From Candidatus Binatia bacterium (GTDB lineage Bacteria > Vulcanimicrobiota > Vulcanimicrobiia > Vulcanimicrobiales > Vulcanimicrobiaceae), in NCBI GenBank assembly GCA_035544215.1, contig DATKHY010000007.1, positions 620,001-684,000 of the forward strand: 64,000 bases of DNA, in the 5' to 3' direction. This document shows positions 43,182 to 53,393 of the stretch, in pieces. The first letter of the stretch is position 1; the number at the start of each line of letters is the position of its first letter. Both the position numbers and the translations under genes were made by a program. A model generated the notes under the pieces. That model was not told where the DNA came from. It ran no database searches and saw nothing but the letters and a program-made list of their open reading frames with translations.

Positions 43182-44099
43182 TTACCCGAGCGATTCGGCG
43201 GGGATTTCCCGGCTCGCGCTCGCTGCCTTCGCCTCGTGCGCGGCCGACCGCAGCATGGTGATCGCCGCGTAGAGCACGACGATCACGACGAGCCATCGCA
43301 CCCACACGAGCGGCAGCGATTTCACTAAATAGGCCGCGATCAGTACGCCGGGTACGCCCCCGATCGTCAGCCCGAGCGCGGCTCGCATCGAAAACGCGTT
43401 GAATTTGATGAATCGCAGGCTCGCCACGGGCATCAGGAAGGCGCAGGATCCCATCATGATCGGAAACGCCGCGATCGGGTTCATGCCGAGCAGACTCACC
43501 ATGATCATGCACGGCGCGTACAGGCCGATGCCGATCGTCATCAGCGCACCGAGGCAAAAGCTGATGAAGACTCCGATCCCGAGGCGCGCGCCCTCGAGGC
43601 CGAGCGCCGTGCCGCTCAGCCCGAAGTGGCTTCCCCGCAGGTTGCCGAGGACAAACAACACCGCCGCGGCCACGAGCGCCGTCCCCATCCCGATCTGCAC
43701 GTAGCGCCGCGGCAGGCGGGCGACGAAACCGGCGCCGAGCCAGGCGCCGACTATGGAAGCCAAGATCAGCAGCAGCAGTGTCGGCGGCTCGACGGCAACG
43801 ATCACGATGAAGATGGCGGCCTCGGCGATCGTGGGAAGCGTGTGTCCTACGTTGAGCGTCCCCGGTATCTTCTCATCGGGAACGAAGCGCAGAAACTTGT
43901 AGAGCGACGTCGTCGTCGCGAACGAGCCGATGCCGAGCGTATCGAAGAAGTTCGTAACGAACCCGATCGCGATCGAGATCGCGGCCGAAAGAGGGCTGGG
44001 GAGCGCCACGCGCTGCCGCGGCAGGGCGCGGATCAAAGCGACGATCGTCACGATCGCCACGATGACTAGCCCGACATACAGGACCGCCCGCTCCGTCAT
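43182..44099 (-). CDS. TauE/SafE-family membrane permease (DUF81)
   Basis: 305 aa with about eight helices, including SIAIGFVTNFFDTLGIGSFA and the second repeat LGLTIGGVPGVLIAAYLVKS. The family exports or imports sulfite, sulfoacetate or other organic anions, but the substrate is open. An ATG overlapping the stop of the upstream PQQ-repeat gene (ATGA) is preferred over one seven codons earlier. Confidence 0.85.
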   Translation of the reverse strand: MTERAVLYVGLVIVAIVTIVALIRALPRQRVALPSPLSAAISIAIGFVTNFFDTLGIGSFATTTSLYKFLRFVPDEKIPGTLNVGHTLPTIAEAAIFIVIVAVEPPTLLLLILASIVGAWLGAGFVARLPRRYVQIGMGTALVAAAVLFVLGNLRGSHFGLSGTALGLEGARLGIGVFISFCLGALMTIGIGLYAPCMIMVSLLGMNPIAAFPIMMGSCAFLMPVASLRFIKFNAFSMRAALGLTIGGVPGVLIAAYLVKSLPLVWVRWLVVIVVLYAAITMLRSAAHEAKAASASREIPAESLG

Positions 44100-45292
44100 C
44101 GCTTCAGACGGTACGCCCATAAGCGGCCGCGGCCTGCAACGAAGAGCGTATTGCCTTCGAGCGCGAGGCCTCGGCCATACAGCTCGGATGGGACGAAGAG
44201 TCGCCCGAGCTTGCGTCCGGTGCGCACGTCAAATGCCGCAACGGCGCCGTTGGCTTCCGCAACCAAAACGACTCCGCGCCAGATGACGGGCTCCTCGTAG
44301 ATGCCCTCGGTAGCGACGCGCCAGAGCACGCTTCCGTCATCGGAATGCAGCGCCACAAGCTCGCCATCCGTTGGGCTGTGGAAGAGCGGAACGATGATGG
44401 TGCCGGCGCTCGCGGCCGGCGTTCCGATCGATTGCATCCAGTGCGTCGCCGCCACCAGCTGGCGCTGCCAGAGAACCGCGCCGGTGAGCTCGTCCAGCAT
44501 GACGTACCGCGAGTTCTTCAGCGTCACGCCGACGCCGGGAATTGGACCGCCGTGCGACGCGATCGCGAAGAGCCCGGGGGCCGTGAAGACGTCGAAATCG
44601 TTCGCGTCGTGGGCGAGCAGCTGCGTCGCCCAGCGCCAATGCCCCGAGCGCGCGTCGACTGCGATGACGGAGTCGGTGTACGGATCGGGACCAGGCGGCG
44701 GTACGCTCATCGGGGTGGGGTTTCCGCTTCCGACGAACACGATGCCGCGACCTGAGTCGACGGCGGGAGTTCCGGAGATGCCGCCGCCCGTGCCGCTATA
44801 CCGCACGGGAGAGAAGGACCATACCGGAGCGCCCGTCGACGCGTCAAGCGCGATCTCGCGACCGGCATCGGTCGGCCGATCGGCAATCACGTCGATGCTG
44901 AAGAGCACGCGCCCGGCGGCCAGCGCCGGCGAGGCGAAGGTGTCGTCGTTTTTGGCGATCGAGCAGATTCTCCGCTGCCAACGGCGCGTCCCATCGAGGG
45001 CGTCGAACGCCGCGGCCTCACAGCTGCCGCTGACCGCGTAGGCAACGCCGCCGCGAACGACGACCGAAGAAATTACGCCCCGCGGGTTGCCGTACGTTTC
45101 GTCGGGATTGGCGCCCAGCGACGCGCGCCAGCGCACGCGTCCGTCGCGCTCGTCGAGCGCAAGCACGTCGCCGGGTGTCGTGCCCTCGTAGACGATGCCG
45201 CCCGCGACCGTCGGAATGCCGAGAAACCAGCCGCGCTCCGCGTGCGTCCAGAGATGCATGAACGCGACGGCGAGCAGCGCCAGCATCGTCAC
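44096..45292 (-). CDS. PQQ-repeat beta-propeller protein
   Basis: 398 aa. An N-terminal hydrophobic segment (MLALLAVAFMHLW) may be a membrane anchor or uncleaved signal. The rest is a set of PQQ-like blades: LALDERDGRVRWRASLGANP, AAFDALDGTRRWQRRICSIA, IAVDARSGHWRWATQLLAHD, VMLDELTGAVLWQRQLVAAT, VALHSDDGSVLWRVATEGIY. I cannot see a cytochrome c motif. It may be a quinoprotein dehydrogenase-like or BamB-like scaffold. It overlaps its neighbours on both sides. Confidence 0.8.
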   Translation of the reverse strand: MTMLALLAVAFMHLWTHAERGWFLGIPTVAGGIVYEGTTPGDVLALDERDGRVRWRASLGANPDETYGNPRGVISSVVVRGGVAYAVSGSCEAAAFDALDGTRRWQRRICSIAKNDDTFASPALAAGRVLFSIDVIADRPTDAGREIALDASTGAPVWSFSPVRYSGTGGGISGTPAVDSGRGIVFVGSGNPTPMSVPPPGPDPYTDSVIAVDARSGHWRWATQLLAHDANDFDVFTAPGLFAIASHGGPIPGVGVTLKNSRYVMLDELTGAVLWQRQLVAATHWMQSIGTPAASAGTIIVPLFHSPTDGELVALHSDDGSVLWRVATEGIYEEPVIWRGVVLVAEANGAVAAFDVRTGRKLGRLFVPSELYGRGLALEGNTLFVAGRGRLWAYRLKR

Positions 45293-46107
45293 CTAGGCTT
45301 TCGGCACCAAGCTCCCACGAGCCCGATCCAAGGCACGACGGTATTGGCCTCGGCGACTTCGTCTTGCAAACGCTCCGCAAGAGTCTCCAAGTCGCCGAGC
45401 GCTTCGTACGAGAGATTGAGCCTTTCGATTTGGGGCAGGACACTTTGAACGCAATCCGACGCCCACCGCGTGAAGTCGGGATCGCATCCCAGTTCCATCT
45501 CTAAACCCATGCGGGGCGCAGGCAGCCCGGCTTCTTGGAATGCTCGGTGCAACTCAATGCCCATCTCCAAATTCACGCCAGCGCGAACGGCCGCCTCGTG
45601 AAGCAATGAAATCGCAGAGCGCCAGAGCGGCACGCGCGCCGAAAGCGCTACAAACGGGGCCCACGATCCTTCTTGAAAGGCGACGATGCCGCCGGGGCGT
45701 ACGACTCTCGCGACGGAACGCAACGTGCTCACGGGGTCGGGAAGAAACTGTAAAACGTAGCGTCCGACCGCGGCATCGAACGATTCGCCCGTCGTATACT
45801 CGTCGATATCGGCCCGAACGAATTCGATGTTTTCCAACCCCGCTTCAGCCGCACGAGCTCGCGCTCGTGAGATCGATCTCGCATCCCGTTCGACCGCTAC
45901 GACCTTACCCGAAGGACCGACGATGAAAGCGGCGAGCATCGCTACATCTCCGACTCCCGAGCCGACGTCTAAGACGTGTTGGCCGGCTACTATTCCGGCG
46001 TCACGAAAGAACCGTTCGGTTACCGGCGCCAGGCGATTCGCTTGTCGGATAAGCCGCGCGCTTTCCGCGTCGGTATACCCGAGATGATAAGCAGCCGGTC
46101 CTTCCAT
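45289..46107 (-). CDS. Class I SAM-dependent methyltransferase
   Basis: 272 aa. Motif I is HVLDVGSGVGDVAMLA, motif II VVAVERDARSIS, and post-motif GENIEFVRADIDEYTT-like NIEFVRADIDEY, then VARVVRPGGIVAFQE. This is the UbiE/Ubi-type small-molecule methyltransferase fold. The substrate is unknown. The base composition looks less GC-rich than its neighbours. The gene overlaps the PQQ-repeat gene by four bases and is 15 bases before metH's end, all on the minus strand. Confidence 0.85.
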   Translation of the reverse strand: MEGPAAYHLGYTDAESARLIRQANRLAPVTERFFRDAGIVAGQHVLDVGSGVGDVAMLAAFIVGPSGKVVAVERDARSISRARARAAEAGLENIEFVRADIDEYTTGESFDAAVGRYVLQFLPDPVSTLRSVARVVRPGGIVAFQEGSWAPFVALSARVPLWRSAISLLHEAAVRAGVNLEMGIELHRAFQEAGLPAPRMGLEMELGCDPDFTRWASDCVQSVLPQIERLNLSYEALGDLETLAERLQDEVAEANTVVPWIGLVGAWCRKPR

Positions 46108-46122
46108 CGACCCTTCTACGCG

Positions 46123-49100
46123 CTACGACGCCGCGAGCTCCCGCGTTGCGGCCGCGTTGAAGTAGGCAGCCCGCGGGTGGTGCATGACTATGGCCGCGGT
46201 GGATTGCTCGGGTATGATTTGAAACGCCTCCGTGAGCGTCACGCCGATCTTCGCCTCGGCGTCGAGCATAGCAAAGACAACCTCGTGCTGGCGCAGGTCC
46301 GGACACGCGCCGTAGCCCCACGAGTAGCGCTTTCCACGATCGTTCTCGAGCCCCAGCTCGCGCCGGATGCGGCGGTGCGTGTACTCCGCGAGCGCCTCGG
46401 CCGACTGCACGGAAAATCCGTGCACGAAGTACGACTCGCTGTAATCACCTGCGGCCTGTAGTGCCGCGGTGCGCTCCGTCGCGCTGCTTCCGACCGTGAC
46501 GATCTGCAGCGCCACGACGTCAGTAGCGCCGCGCTCGTTCGGGTCGCGCAGGTAGTCCGCGAGGCTGAGGTGCTCGCCGCCGATCTGTCGCGGAAAAGTC
46601 ATGCGCGCGATCTCGCGGCTCGCATCCCGCGGGTCGAACAGGATCACGTCGTTGCCGAGACCCGCCGCCGGGAAATAGCCGTACACGACGCGGGGCTGAA
46701 GCAGGCCGTTTTTGAGCGCCTCGGCTTGGTAGCGGAACAGGCGCGGCGCGAACTCCTCGGCGACGATCCGCTCGAACGCGGCGCCTTTGACGTTCGAGGC
46801 GCCCCACGACAAACGATAGAGGCTGCGCAGATCGAAGCACGGCCACACGTCGCTCAGGTCTATGGAATCGAGCGTTCGCGTTCCCCAGAAGGGCGGTTCC
46901 GGCACGTCGGCGCGCTCGCCCTTGACGAGCGAGGGTGGCGCCGCAACGACCGGTGCGGCCGCGACGCGCCGGCTCGTGTGCGCGGCAACGGCCTCGCGCT
47001 TGGTGCGCTCGAGGAGATCGGCGCGTCGCGCGGCGTCTCCGGTGAGCGCGTCGACGAGATCCAGGCCCTCGAAGGCGTCGCGCGCGTAGAACAGACCGGG
47101 CTCGAAGAACCGCGTGCCGGCGTCGAGCAGCGCGATGCGCCGGCCGAAGTCGCGGTTGATCGCCGCGCCGCCGACGATCACCGGAAAGTGCAGCCCACGC
47201 GAGTCCTGTTCCTCGACGCAGATCGGCATCTGTTTGCTGGTCGAGACGAGCAGCGCCGAGAGTCCGATCGCATCCGCGCCGACCTCGACCGCCTTCTCCA
47301 GAATCACGTTCATCGGGACCTGCTTGCCGAGGTCGATGACCGTATAACCGTTGTTGGCCAAGATCGTGTGCACGAGGTTCTTGCCGATGTCGTGGACGTC
47401 GCCGAAGACAGTTGCGAGCACGACGGTGCCCTTCGTCGCGCCCTCGCGGCGCTCGAGAAACTGCTCGAGATGCGCGACGGCCTTCTTCATCACCTCGGCG
47501 GACTGCAGGACGAAGGGCAGGATCAGATCGCCGCGGCCGAACCGGTCGCCGACGTCCTTCATCGCCGGCAGCAGGATCTCGTTGAGCACTTCTACCGGCG
47601 TGCGCTCCCGCAGCGCCTCGTCGATCTTCGCCTCGATACCGTCCTTGCGCCGACGGAGGATCGCCTGATGGATGCGCTCCTCGACCGGGCCTGCCGGCTC
47701 TTCGGCGTGCGCCTCGTTTGACGAGCTCGCACCAGTCTCGTTGGCCTCGAAATGTTCGATCAAGCGCGTCAGCGCGTCGGGGCGGCGGTTGAAGACGAGG
47801 TCGTCGCAGAGTTCCCGGACCTGGGCGTCGATCTCGAAGTACGGCGTGATCTCCTTGGGATGCACGAGCGCGCAGTCGAGCCCGGCCTCGACGCAGTGAT
47901 GCAGAAAGACGGAGTTCAGCGCCGCGCGCGCCTCCGGCTTCAATCCGAACGAGACGTTGGACACGCCGAGCGACGTCAGCACGCCCGGCAACGCGCGCTT
48001 GATGCCGCGGATCCCTTCGATCGTTTCGATCGCCGAGTCGCGGAACTCTGCCTCGCCCGTCGCGAGCGTGAAGGTGAGGTCGTCGAAGATCAAGGCCCCC
48101 GGCGGCATCGCGTACTCGCCGACGGCGATGTCGTAGATGCGCCGCGCCACCTCGACCTTGCGCTGCGCGGTCTTGGCCATCCCATTCTCGTCGATCGTCA
48201 AAGCGACGAGCGCCGCGCCGTGCTCGCGTGCGAGCGGCACAACGGCGTCCATCTTCGCACGCCCCGCCTCGAGGTGCACCGAGTTGACAACCGCGCGCCC
48301 CGGATAGTTTTGTAGCGCGACCTCTAGGACTTTGGGCTCGGTCGAGTCGATGACCAGCGGCGCTTCGATCGACTGCGCGAAGCGGCGCACGAGCTCGCGC
48401 ATTTGAACGTCCTCGTCGGGACGCTCGGTCAGCGCGCAGCACACGTCGAGCAGATGCGCTCCGCCCTCGACCTGTTCGCGCGCGACCAGCACGATGTCGT
48501 CGTAGTTCTCCGCGAGCAGCAGCCGCTTGATCTTACGCGAGCCCTGCGAATTGATTCGCTCGCCCACGAGGAGCGGTCGCGGCTGTTGTTCCAGCGAGAC
48601 CGCGGTGATCGCGGAGGCCGCCTCTTGAGGGCCGTCGAAGGCGGCGCGCCGCTTGGGCTCCACGGATGCGACCGCGGCACGCAGCGCCCTTATATGCTCG
48701 GGCGTCGTGCCGCAGCACCCGCCGACCGCATTCACGCCGAAGTCGCGGATGAAAGCGGCCAGCTCTGCCGCGAGTTCCTGCGGGCCTTCGGGGTAGATCG
48801 TCTCGCCCTGCGGTCCCATCAGCGGCAGGCCCGCGTTGGGAACGACGCTGACGAAGCAGCGCGCGTTCTCGCACAGGTAGCGAATCGAATCGCGCATCTG
48901 TGCGGGACCGGTCGAACAGTTCAGTCCCACGACGTCGACGTTGAGGGCGTCCAGCGTCGCGCAGACCGCCCGGATGTCCGTGCCGAGAAGCATGCGCCCT
49001 TCCGTGATGAGCGTCGGCTGGGCCTGAATCGGCACGCGGCGGAGGCCGCGGGCAAACTCGAGCCGGATTCCCGCAATGGCGGCCTTTAGCTCCAACAGAT

Positions 49101-49602
49101 CCTGCATCGTCTCCAGCAACAGCAGGTCGACTCCCCCGTCCACGAGCGCGCGTGCCTGCTCCGCGTAGAGATCGCGCAGTTGCTCGTACGTTATCTTCGA
49201 CAGCGAGGGATCCGACGAGGAGACCAGCATACCGGTTGGGCCCATCGAGCCGGCCACGAAGCGCGGCCACGCCGCGGTCGCGACGGCATCGCACGCCTCG
49301 CGCGCGAGCGTTGCCGCGCGCAGGTTGATCTCGCGCGTGCGCTCACCCAGGCCGTACTCGTCGAGCTTGAGCCGCGATCCCGTAAACGAATCGGTCTCCA
49401 CGACGTCGGCGCCGGACGCCAGATAGGCTTCGTGTATTGCGCGGACGACGTCGGGACGCGTGAGGACGAGCGTCTCGTTGCAGCCGCGATAGGCCGCACC
49501 GCCGAAGTCCTCGTCGGACAGATCGAGCGCCATGAGCTGCGTGCCCATCGCACCATCGTAGATCAACACTCGCTCGCCCAGCAGGCGCAGATATTCAGAC
49601 AT
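46123..49602 (-). CDS. metH: Cobalamin-dependent methionine synthase
   Basis: 1159 aa with all modules. Homocysteine-binding domain (~1-320: IYDGAMGTQLMALDLS, zinc Cys in VGLNCSTGP and VGGCCGTTPEHI). Folate domain (~345-610: GERINSQGSRKIKRLLL, PLVIDSTEPKVLEVAL). B12 cap and B12-binding domain (~650-880: GDVHDIGKN with the lower-ligand His, then IGLSALLVSTSKQMP). C-terminal reactivation domain (~930-1159: RYSWGYGACPDLRQHEVVF, EAKIGVTLTEAFQIIPEQST). It methylates homocysteine using methyl-tetrahydrofolate. Its dependence on B12 links it to the btu locus 10 kb away. Confidence 0.96.
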   Translation of the reverse strand: MSEYLRLLGERVLIYDGAMGTQLMALDLSDEDFGGAAYRGCNETLVLTRPDVVRAIHEAYLASGADVVETDSFTGSRLKLDEYGLGERTREINLRAATLAREACDAVATAAWPRFVAGSMGPTGMLVSSSDPSLSKITYEQLRDLYAEQARALVDGGVDLLLLETMQDLLELKAAIAGIRLEFARGLRRVPIQAQPTLITEGRMLLGTDIRAVCATLDALNVDVVGLNCSTGPAQMRDSIRYLCENARCFVSVVPNAGLPLMGPQGETIYPEGPQELAAELAAFIRDFGVNAVGGCCGTTPEHIRALRAAVASVEPKRRAAFDGPQEAASAITAVSLEQQPRPLLVGERINSQGSRKIKRLLLAENYDDIVLVAREQVEGGAHLLDVCCALTERPDEDVQMRELVRRFAQSIEAPLVIDSTEPKVLEVALQNYPGRAVVNSVHLEAGRAKMDAVVPLAREHGAALVALTIDENGMAKTAQRKVEVARRIYDIAVGEYAMPPGALIFDDLTFTLATGEAEFRDSAIETIEGIRGIKRALPGVLTSLGVSNVSFGLKPEARAALNSVFLHHCVEAGLDCALVHPKEITPYFEIDAQVRELCDDLVFNRRPDALTRLIEHFEANETGASSSNEAHAEEPAGPVEERIHQAILRRRKDGIEAKIDEALRERTPVEVLNEILLPAMKDVGDRFGRGDLILPFVLQSAEVMKKAVAHLEQFLERREGATKGTVVLATVFGDVHDIGKNLVHTILANNGYTVIDLGKQVPMNVILEKAVEVGADAIGLSALLVSTSKQMPICVEEQDSRGLHFPVIVGGAAINRDFGRRIALLDAGTRFFEPGLFYARDAFEGLDLVDALTGDAARRADLLERTKREAVAAHTSRRVAAAPVVAAPPSLVKGERADVPEPPFWGTRTLDSIDLSDVWPCFDLRSLYRLSWGASNVKGAAFERIVAEEFAPRLFRYQAEALKNGLLQPRVVYGYFPAAGLGNDVILFDPRDASREIARMTFPRQIGGEHLSLADYLRDPNERGATDVVALQIVTVGSSATERTAALQAAGDYSESYFVHGFSVQSAEALAEYTHRRIRRELGLENDRGKRYSWGYGACPDLRQHEVVFAMLDAEAKIGVTLTEAFQIIPEQSTAAIVMHHPRAAYFNAAATRELAAS

Positions 49603-50624
49603 CAGGAGATACTCGCTTTTTCCACGGCGCCGGGCGAAACTCGGACCTCGCCCACGACGCGCCCGGCCCGATTATACACGCTGGGCGCGCCAAATCGAGT
49701 CAGGGCGGCCGCCTGAGCGCCGTTCAGCACTCCCAGGTCGCAGAGGGCGGCGACGGTCGACGGGCCGCGCGCGCGCGCCGCGCCGTCGCGAACTTTGGAC
49801 ACGTAGCCGCACTCCTGCGCGATCGCCGCGATGCCGTGAACGCCCTCGGCGCCGGCCTTCGCCGCGACGCTTCCCTCCGCCGCGAGCATGAGCTCGGTGT
49901 CGAGCTGCCCAGTGCCGGCGACGTATTGCGGATGCGCGACCATCGCCTCGCGCACGGCGCGTAGGGCCGCGGCCGTGCGCTCGTCGATCCCGTGCAACGA
50001 CGCGAGGCGTGCAAACGACAGCGCCGCCTTCTTCAGACTCGTCGCGTAGACTGGAATGCCGCAGCCGTCGATTGCGATCGGCCACCTCGCCGCGTCGTCG
50101 TCCGAGAGGCGCGCGCAGAACTCGAGTATCCGCCGTTGCGCCGGATTATCGGCCCGCAAGTACGTGGCCGGATCGGCGCCGGCGACCTCGCAGAGCGCCA
50201 GGATGCCGGCATGCTTCCCGGAGCAGTTGTTGTGAAGCACCGTCGGCTCTTCTCCGGCGCGGCGCAGCGCGTTCGCGGTCACCTCGTCGTATGGCCACTG
50301 CGCGCCGCACTGCAGCGCCGAGGGCTGCATGCCGATCTTGCGCAGGATCGAGCGCACCGCGTCGACGTGAAACGGCTGTCCGGCATGCGAGCCGGCCATC
50401 ACCGCAATCTCGCGCGCGTCGAACCCGAATCGGTCGCCGGCGCCGGCTTCGATCACCGCCGCGGCGATGAACGGTTTCGCGGCGGAGCGCAAATAGACGG
50501 GAGCCTCGACGTCGCCCGCCTCGTAAAGCGTCGCCCCGCGCGCGTCCACGGCACAGGCCGAGACCTCGTGTACCGACTCGACCAAATCGCCGCGCGTTAC
50601 CTCGACGACCAGCGGCTGATTCAA
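49602..50624 (-). CDS. L-asparaginase (Asparaginase_II / Rhizobium-type family)
   Basis: 340 aa. Family features: [19 protein letters not shown] (Ser-Lys pair), [26 protein letters not shown] (the Cys-Ser-x-Lys region with catalytic and zinc residues), and [20 protein letters not shown]. It hydrolyses asparagine to aspartate and ammonia. It sits between cysK and metH with overlapping start/stop codons, so all three are probably translated from one mRNA. Aspartate supply for methionine synthesis is a plausible connection. Confidence 0.88.
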   Translation of the reverse strand: MNQPLVVEVTRGDLVESVHEVSACAVDARGATLYEAGDVEAPVYLRSAAKPFIAAAVIEAGAGDRFGFDAREIAVMAGSHAGQPFHVDAVRSILRKIGMQPSALQCGAQWPYDEVTANALRRAGEEPTVLHNNCSGKHAGILALCEVAGADPATYLRADNPAQRRILEFCARLSDDDAARWPIAIDGCGIPVYATSLKKAALSFARLASLHGIDERTAAALRAVREAMVAHPQYVAGTGQLDTELMLAAEGSVAAKAGAEGVHGIAAIAQECGYVSKVRDGAARARGPSTVAALCDLGVLNGAQAAALTRFGAPSVYNRAGRVVGEVRVSPGAVEKASIS

Positions 50625-51583
50625 ACCAGCGCGGGCTCGACGATCGTCGCTTCCTGTTCGGAAAAAACCGGATTGCTCAGATAACGTTCGCCGGTGTCGC
50701 AGCCGATGGTCACGATCGTCTTACTTTTGGATTCCGGGCGCGCCGCGACTTGGAGCGCAGCCCACACGTTCGCGCCGGTAGAGATGCCGACCAGCATGCC
50801 TTCTTCGCGCGCCAGGCGGCGCGTCGTCGCGATCGCGTCGGCATCCGTGACGCGAATCACTTCTTCATAGACGTCCGTGTTGAGCACCTTGGGCACGAAG
50901 CCCGCACCCGTTCCTTGGATCTTGTGCGGGCCCGGCTTCCCACCGGAGAGCACGGGAGAAGCGTCGGGCTCGACGGCGATCATCTTGACGCCGGGCTTGC
51001 GCGACTTGAGCAGCTCGCCGACGCCGGTGATCGTTCCACCCGTTCCGACGGCGGACACAACGACGTCGACCGCGCCGTCCGTATCGCGCCAAATCTCCTC
51101 GGCCGTGGTGCGCCGGTGGATCGCCGGGTTGGCCGGATTCTCGAACTGCTGCGGCATAAAGTATTTTCCCGGAGCGCTCGCGAGAATCTCGTTGGCACGC
51201 CGCAGCGCGCCGGGCATTCCCTCAGCGCCGGGCGTGAGCACGACTTGAGCGCCGTACGCCTTCAGCAAATTGCGACGCTCGATCGTCATCGTATCCGGCA
51301 TGACGAGGATCAGCGGATAGCCCTTCGCCGCGGCGACGAAGGCCAGCGCGATTCCGGTGTTTCCGCTCGTCGGCTCGAGGATCGTCATACCTGGAAGCAG
51401 TCTGCCGTCGCGCTCCGCGCCCTCGATCATCGCGACCCCGATGCGATCCTTCACCGAGCCGGCGGGATTGAACGATTCCATCTTGACCAGCACCGTGGCC
51501 GGAAGGCCCTGCGCCATCCGCGGAATCTTGACGAGCGGCGTGTTGCCGAACGTGTCGGCTAAATTCTCATAGATGCGTGCCAT
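50621..51583 (-). CDS. cysK: Cysteine synthase A (O-acetylserine sulfhydrylase)
   Basis: 320-aa PLP enzyme making cysteine from O-acetylserine and sulfide. PLP lysine in [13 protein letters not shown], the substrate loop [11 protein letters not shown], the phosphate loop [14 protein letters not shown], and the terminal [16 protein letters not shown]. It heads the cysK-asparaginase-metH unit. A short hairpin (51627-51645) lies in the space to the divergent hydrolase gene. Confidence 0.95.
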   Translation of the reverse strand: MARIYENLADTFGNTPLVKIPRMAQGLPATVLVKMESFNPAGSVKDRIGVAMIEGAERDGRLLPGMTILEPTSGNTGIALAFVAAAKGYPLILVMPDTMTIERRNLLKAYGAQVVLTPGAEGMPGALRRANEILASAPGKYFMPQQFENPANPAIHRRTTAEEIWRDTDGAVDVVVSAVGTGGTITGVGELLKSRKPGVKMIAVEPDASPVLSGGKPGPHKIQGTGAGFVPKVLNTDVYEEVIRVTDADAIATTRRLAREEGMLVGISTGANVWAALQVAARPESKSKTIVTIGCDTGERYLSNPVFSEQEATIVEPALV

Positions 51584-51665
51584 AGTACCTGCTTAACCCC
51601 TGCGAGGAAAGGGCCGTTTCAGCGCGGGAGGCTTTCGGAACCTCCTTCTCTTACTATCACCGACC

Positions 51666-53393
51666 ATGCGCCGGTCCGCAACCGCCGCCCTAACCCTCGC
51701 GGCCGCGCTTCTGCCGGCGGCGGCCGAAAGCGCACGCAGCGGGCAGACGCTCTCGGCAGCGCTCGCTGCGATCGCCGCCTACGCTCCCGCCGCTATGCGC
51801 TATCAAGGCACCCCGGGGCTCTCCGTCGCAATCACCGATCGCACGAAGACCCTGCGCGTCATCACGCTGGGCTACGCGAACGTCGACGGGAAGACGCCGG
51901 TTACGGCGCGGACGCGCTTCGCGATCGGCTCGATCACCAAGTCGATGACGGCGCTCGCGCTCCTCGAGCAGCACGACGCGGGCCAGATCGACCTGAACGA
52001 ACCGGTGCAGCGGTATCTTCCGTGGTTTTCAATCGACTCCGGAGGGACGCCGGTCCTCGTTCATCAGATCCTTTCGCACACCGCCGGACTGCCCGACGAC
52101 TACGCCGCCGAGATGGGTTACGTGTACGACATCGTCGCGCTGCGTGCGGCGAAGACGCTGTTCGTGCCGGGCACGTCGTGGTCGTACTCCAACGACGGCT
52201 ATGCCGTTGCGGGCGCGGTCGTGGCGCGACTGGACGGGCGCTCGTGGCCGGACGCGCTTCAGGATCGCGTTCTCCAGCCGATCGGAATGACGCACAGCGT
52301 GCCCGTCTATACGCCGGAGTTCATGGCGGACGCAGCGGTAGGCTATCAGTTCCGCGACAACGACCGGCCACCGCCGCTGCAGCCCGCGCTGGTCGCCGCG
52401 CAGCCGATGGACTTCGTCGATCCGGCGGGCTCGGTGCTCTCGACGCCGGAGGACATGGCCGCCTACATGCGGTTCTTTCTCAACGGCGGCAGGACGAGCA
52501 GCGGAACGCAGCTCGTCGCTCCCGCGACCTTCGCAGCGATGACGTCGCCCGACACGCTCAAAAACGGCAAACCCGCCGGCTCGCCGGGCGTCGTGCTGAC
52601 GGAGGCGCCGGCGTTCTACCGGCAATACGGATACGGGCTCGCCATCTTCAACGACGGCGGCGACCGGCTGATTGGGCACACCGGCGGATTCTCCGGGTAC
52701 ACGGCGTGCATGCAGATGAATCTCACGCGCGGATTCGGCGTCATCGCCTTCGCGAATCTTGTCGAGGCGCCGCTGCATCCATGCGCGATCGTGCTCTATG
52801 CGATGCGGGTGCTGCGCGCGCAGAGCCTCGGGCAGCCCGTTCCCGCGCCGCCGGCCGCGCCCGACCCGGCGCACGTCGACCGGCCGGGCGATTACGCGGG
52901 AGCGTACACGTCGGCCGGCGGAACGCTGCTGCGGGTCATCGCGGCGCGCGACCGGCTCTTTCTGATCGACGGCGGCAAGCGCAGCGCGCTGTATCCGCGC
53001 GGGGACGACAGCTTCTGGGCTGACGACCCCAAGTACGCCATGTTCTTGCTCGCGTTCGGGCGCGACCGCGGCGGCAGCGTCGTCGAGATGAACTACGGCT
53101 CGCAGTGGTTCGCCAACGCGCTCTATCGCGGACCGCGCTCGTTCACCTACCCGGCGGAATGGTCCGCGCTGGCCGGCAGGTACGAGAACGTGTTTTTCGG
53201 CGCACCGCAGATCACGCGCGTCGTGATCGTCAAGGACCGGCTGACGCTCGACGGCGTCGACGAGCTCAAGCCGCTCGGCAACGACGAATTCGCGTTGGGT
53301 ACGTCGGTCGTGCGCTTCGAAGACTACGACGGAAATCAGCCGCAGCGCCTCAGCATCGACGAGACCAACCTCTACCGCGTAGAACTGCCCTAG
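51666..53393 (+). CDS. Beta-lactamase-fold serine hydrolase (class C-like)
   Basis: 575 aa with an N-terminal signal (TLAAALLPAAAESA). The SxxK motif is SITKSM (in FAIGSITKSMTALALLEQH), the YxN motif is SYSNDGY, and the third motif is HTGG. The first ~370 residues are the penicillin-binding/esterase-type catalytic domain. The last ~170 form a separate beta-rich domain. Secreted peptidase, esterase or D-aminopeptidase are possible; beta-lactamase activity is not implied. The first 21 codons have no clear ribosome-binding site. Confidence 0.85.
   Translation: MRRSATAALTLAAALLPAAAESARSGQTLSAALAAIAAYAPAAMRYQGTPGLSVAITDRTKTLRVITLGYANVDGKTPVTARTRFAIGSITKSMTALALLEQHDAGQIDLNEPVQRYLPWFSIDSGGTPVLVHQILSHTAGLPDDYAAEMGYVYDIVALRAAKTLFVPGTSWSYSNDGYAVAGAVVARLDGRSWPDALQDRVLQPIGMTHSVPVYTPEFMADAAVGYQFRDNDRPPPLQPALVAAQPMDFVDPAGSVLSTPEDMAAYMRFFLNGGRTSSGTQLVAPATFAAMTSPDTLKNGKPAGSPGVVLTEAPAFYRQYGYGLAIFNDGGDRLIGHTGGFSGYTACMQMNLTRGFGVIAFANLVEAPLHPCAIVLYAMRVLRAQSLGQPVPAPPAAPDPAHVDRPGDYAGAYTSAGGTLLRVIAARDRLFLIDGGKRSALYPRGDDSFWADDPKYAMFLLAFGRDRGGSVVEMNYGSQWFANALYRGPRSFTYPAEWSALAGRYENVFFGAPQITRVVIVKDRLTLDGVDELKPLGNDEFALGTSVVRFEDYDGNQPQRLSIDETNLYRVELP

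Noticed and set aside
51627-51645. Hairpin GGAGG..CCTCC between cysK and the serine hydrolase
   Set aside because: Short, imperfect and between divergent genes; no match to a sulfur or SAM riboswitch, so not listed as a feature.
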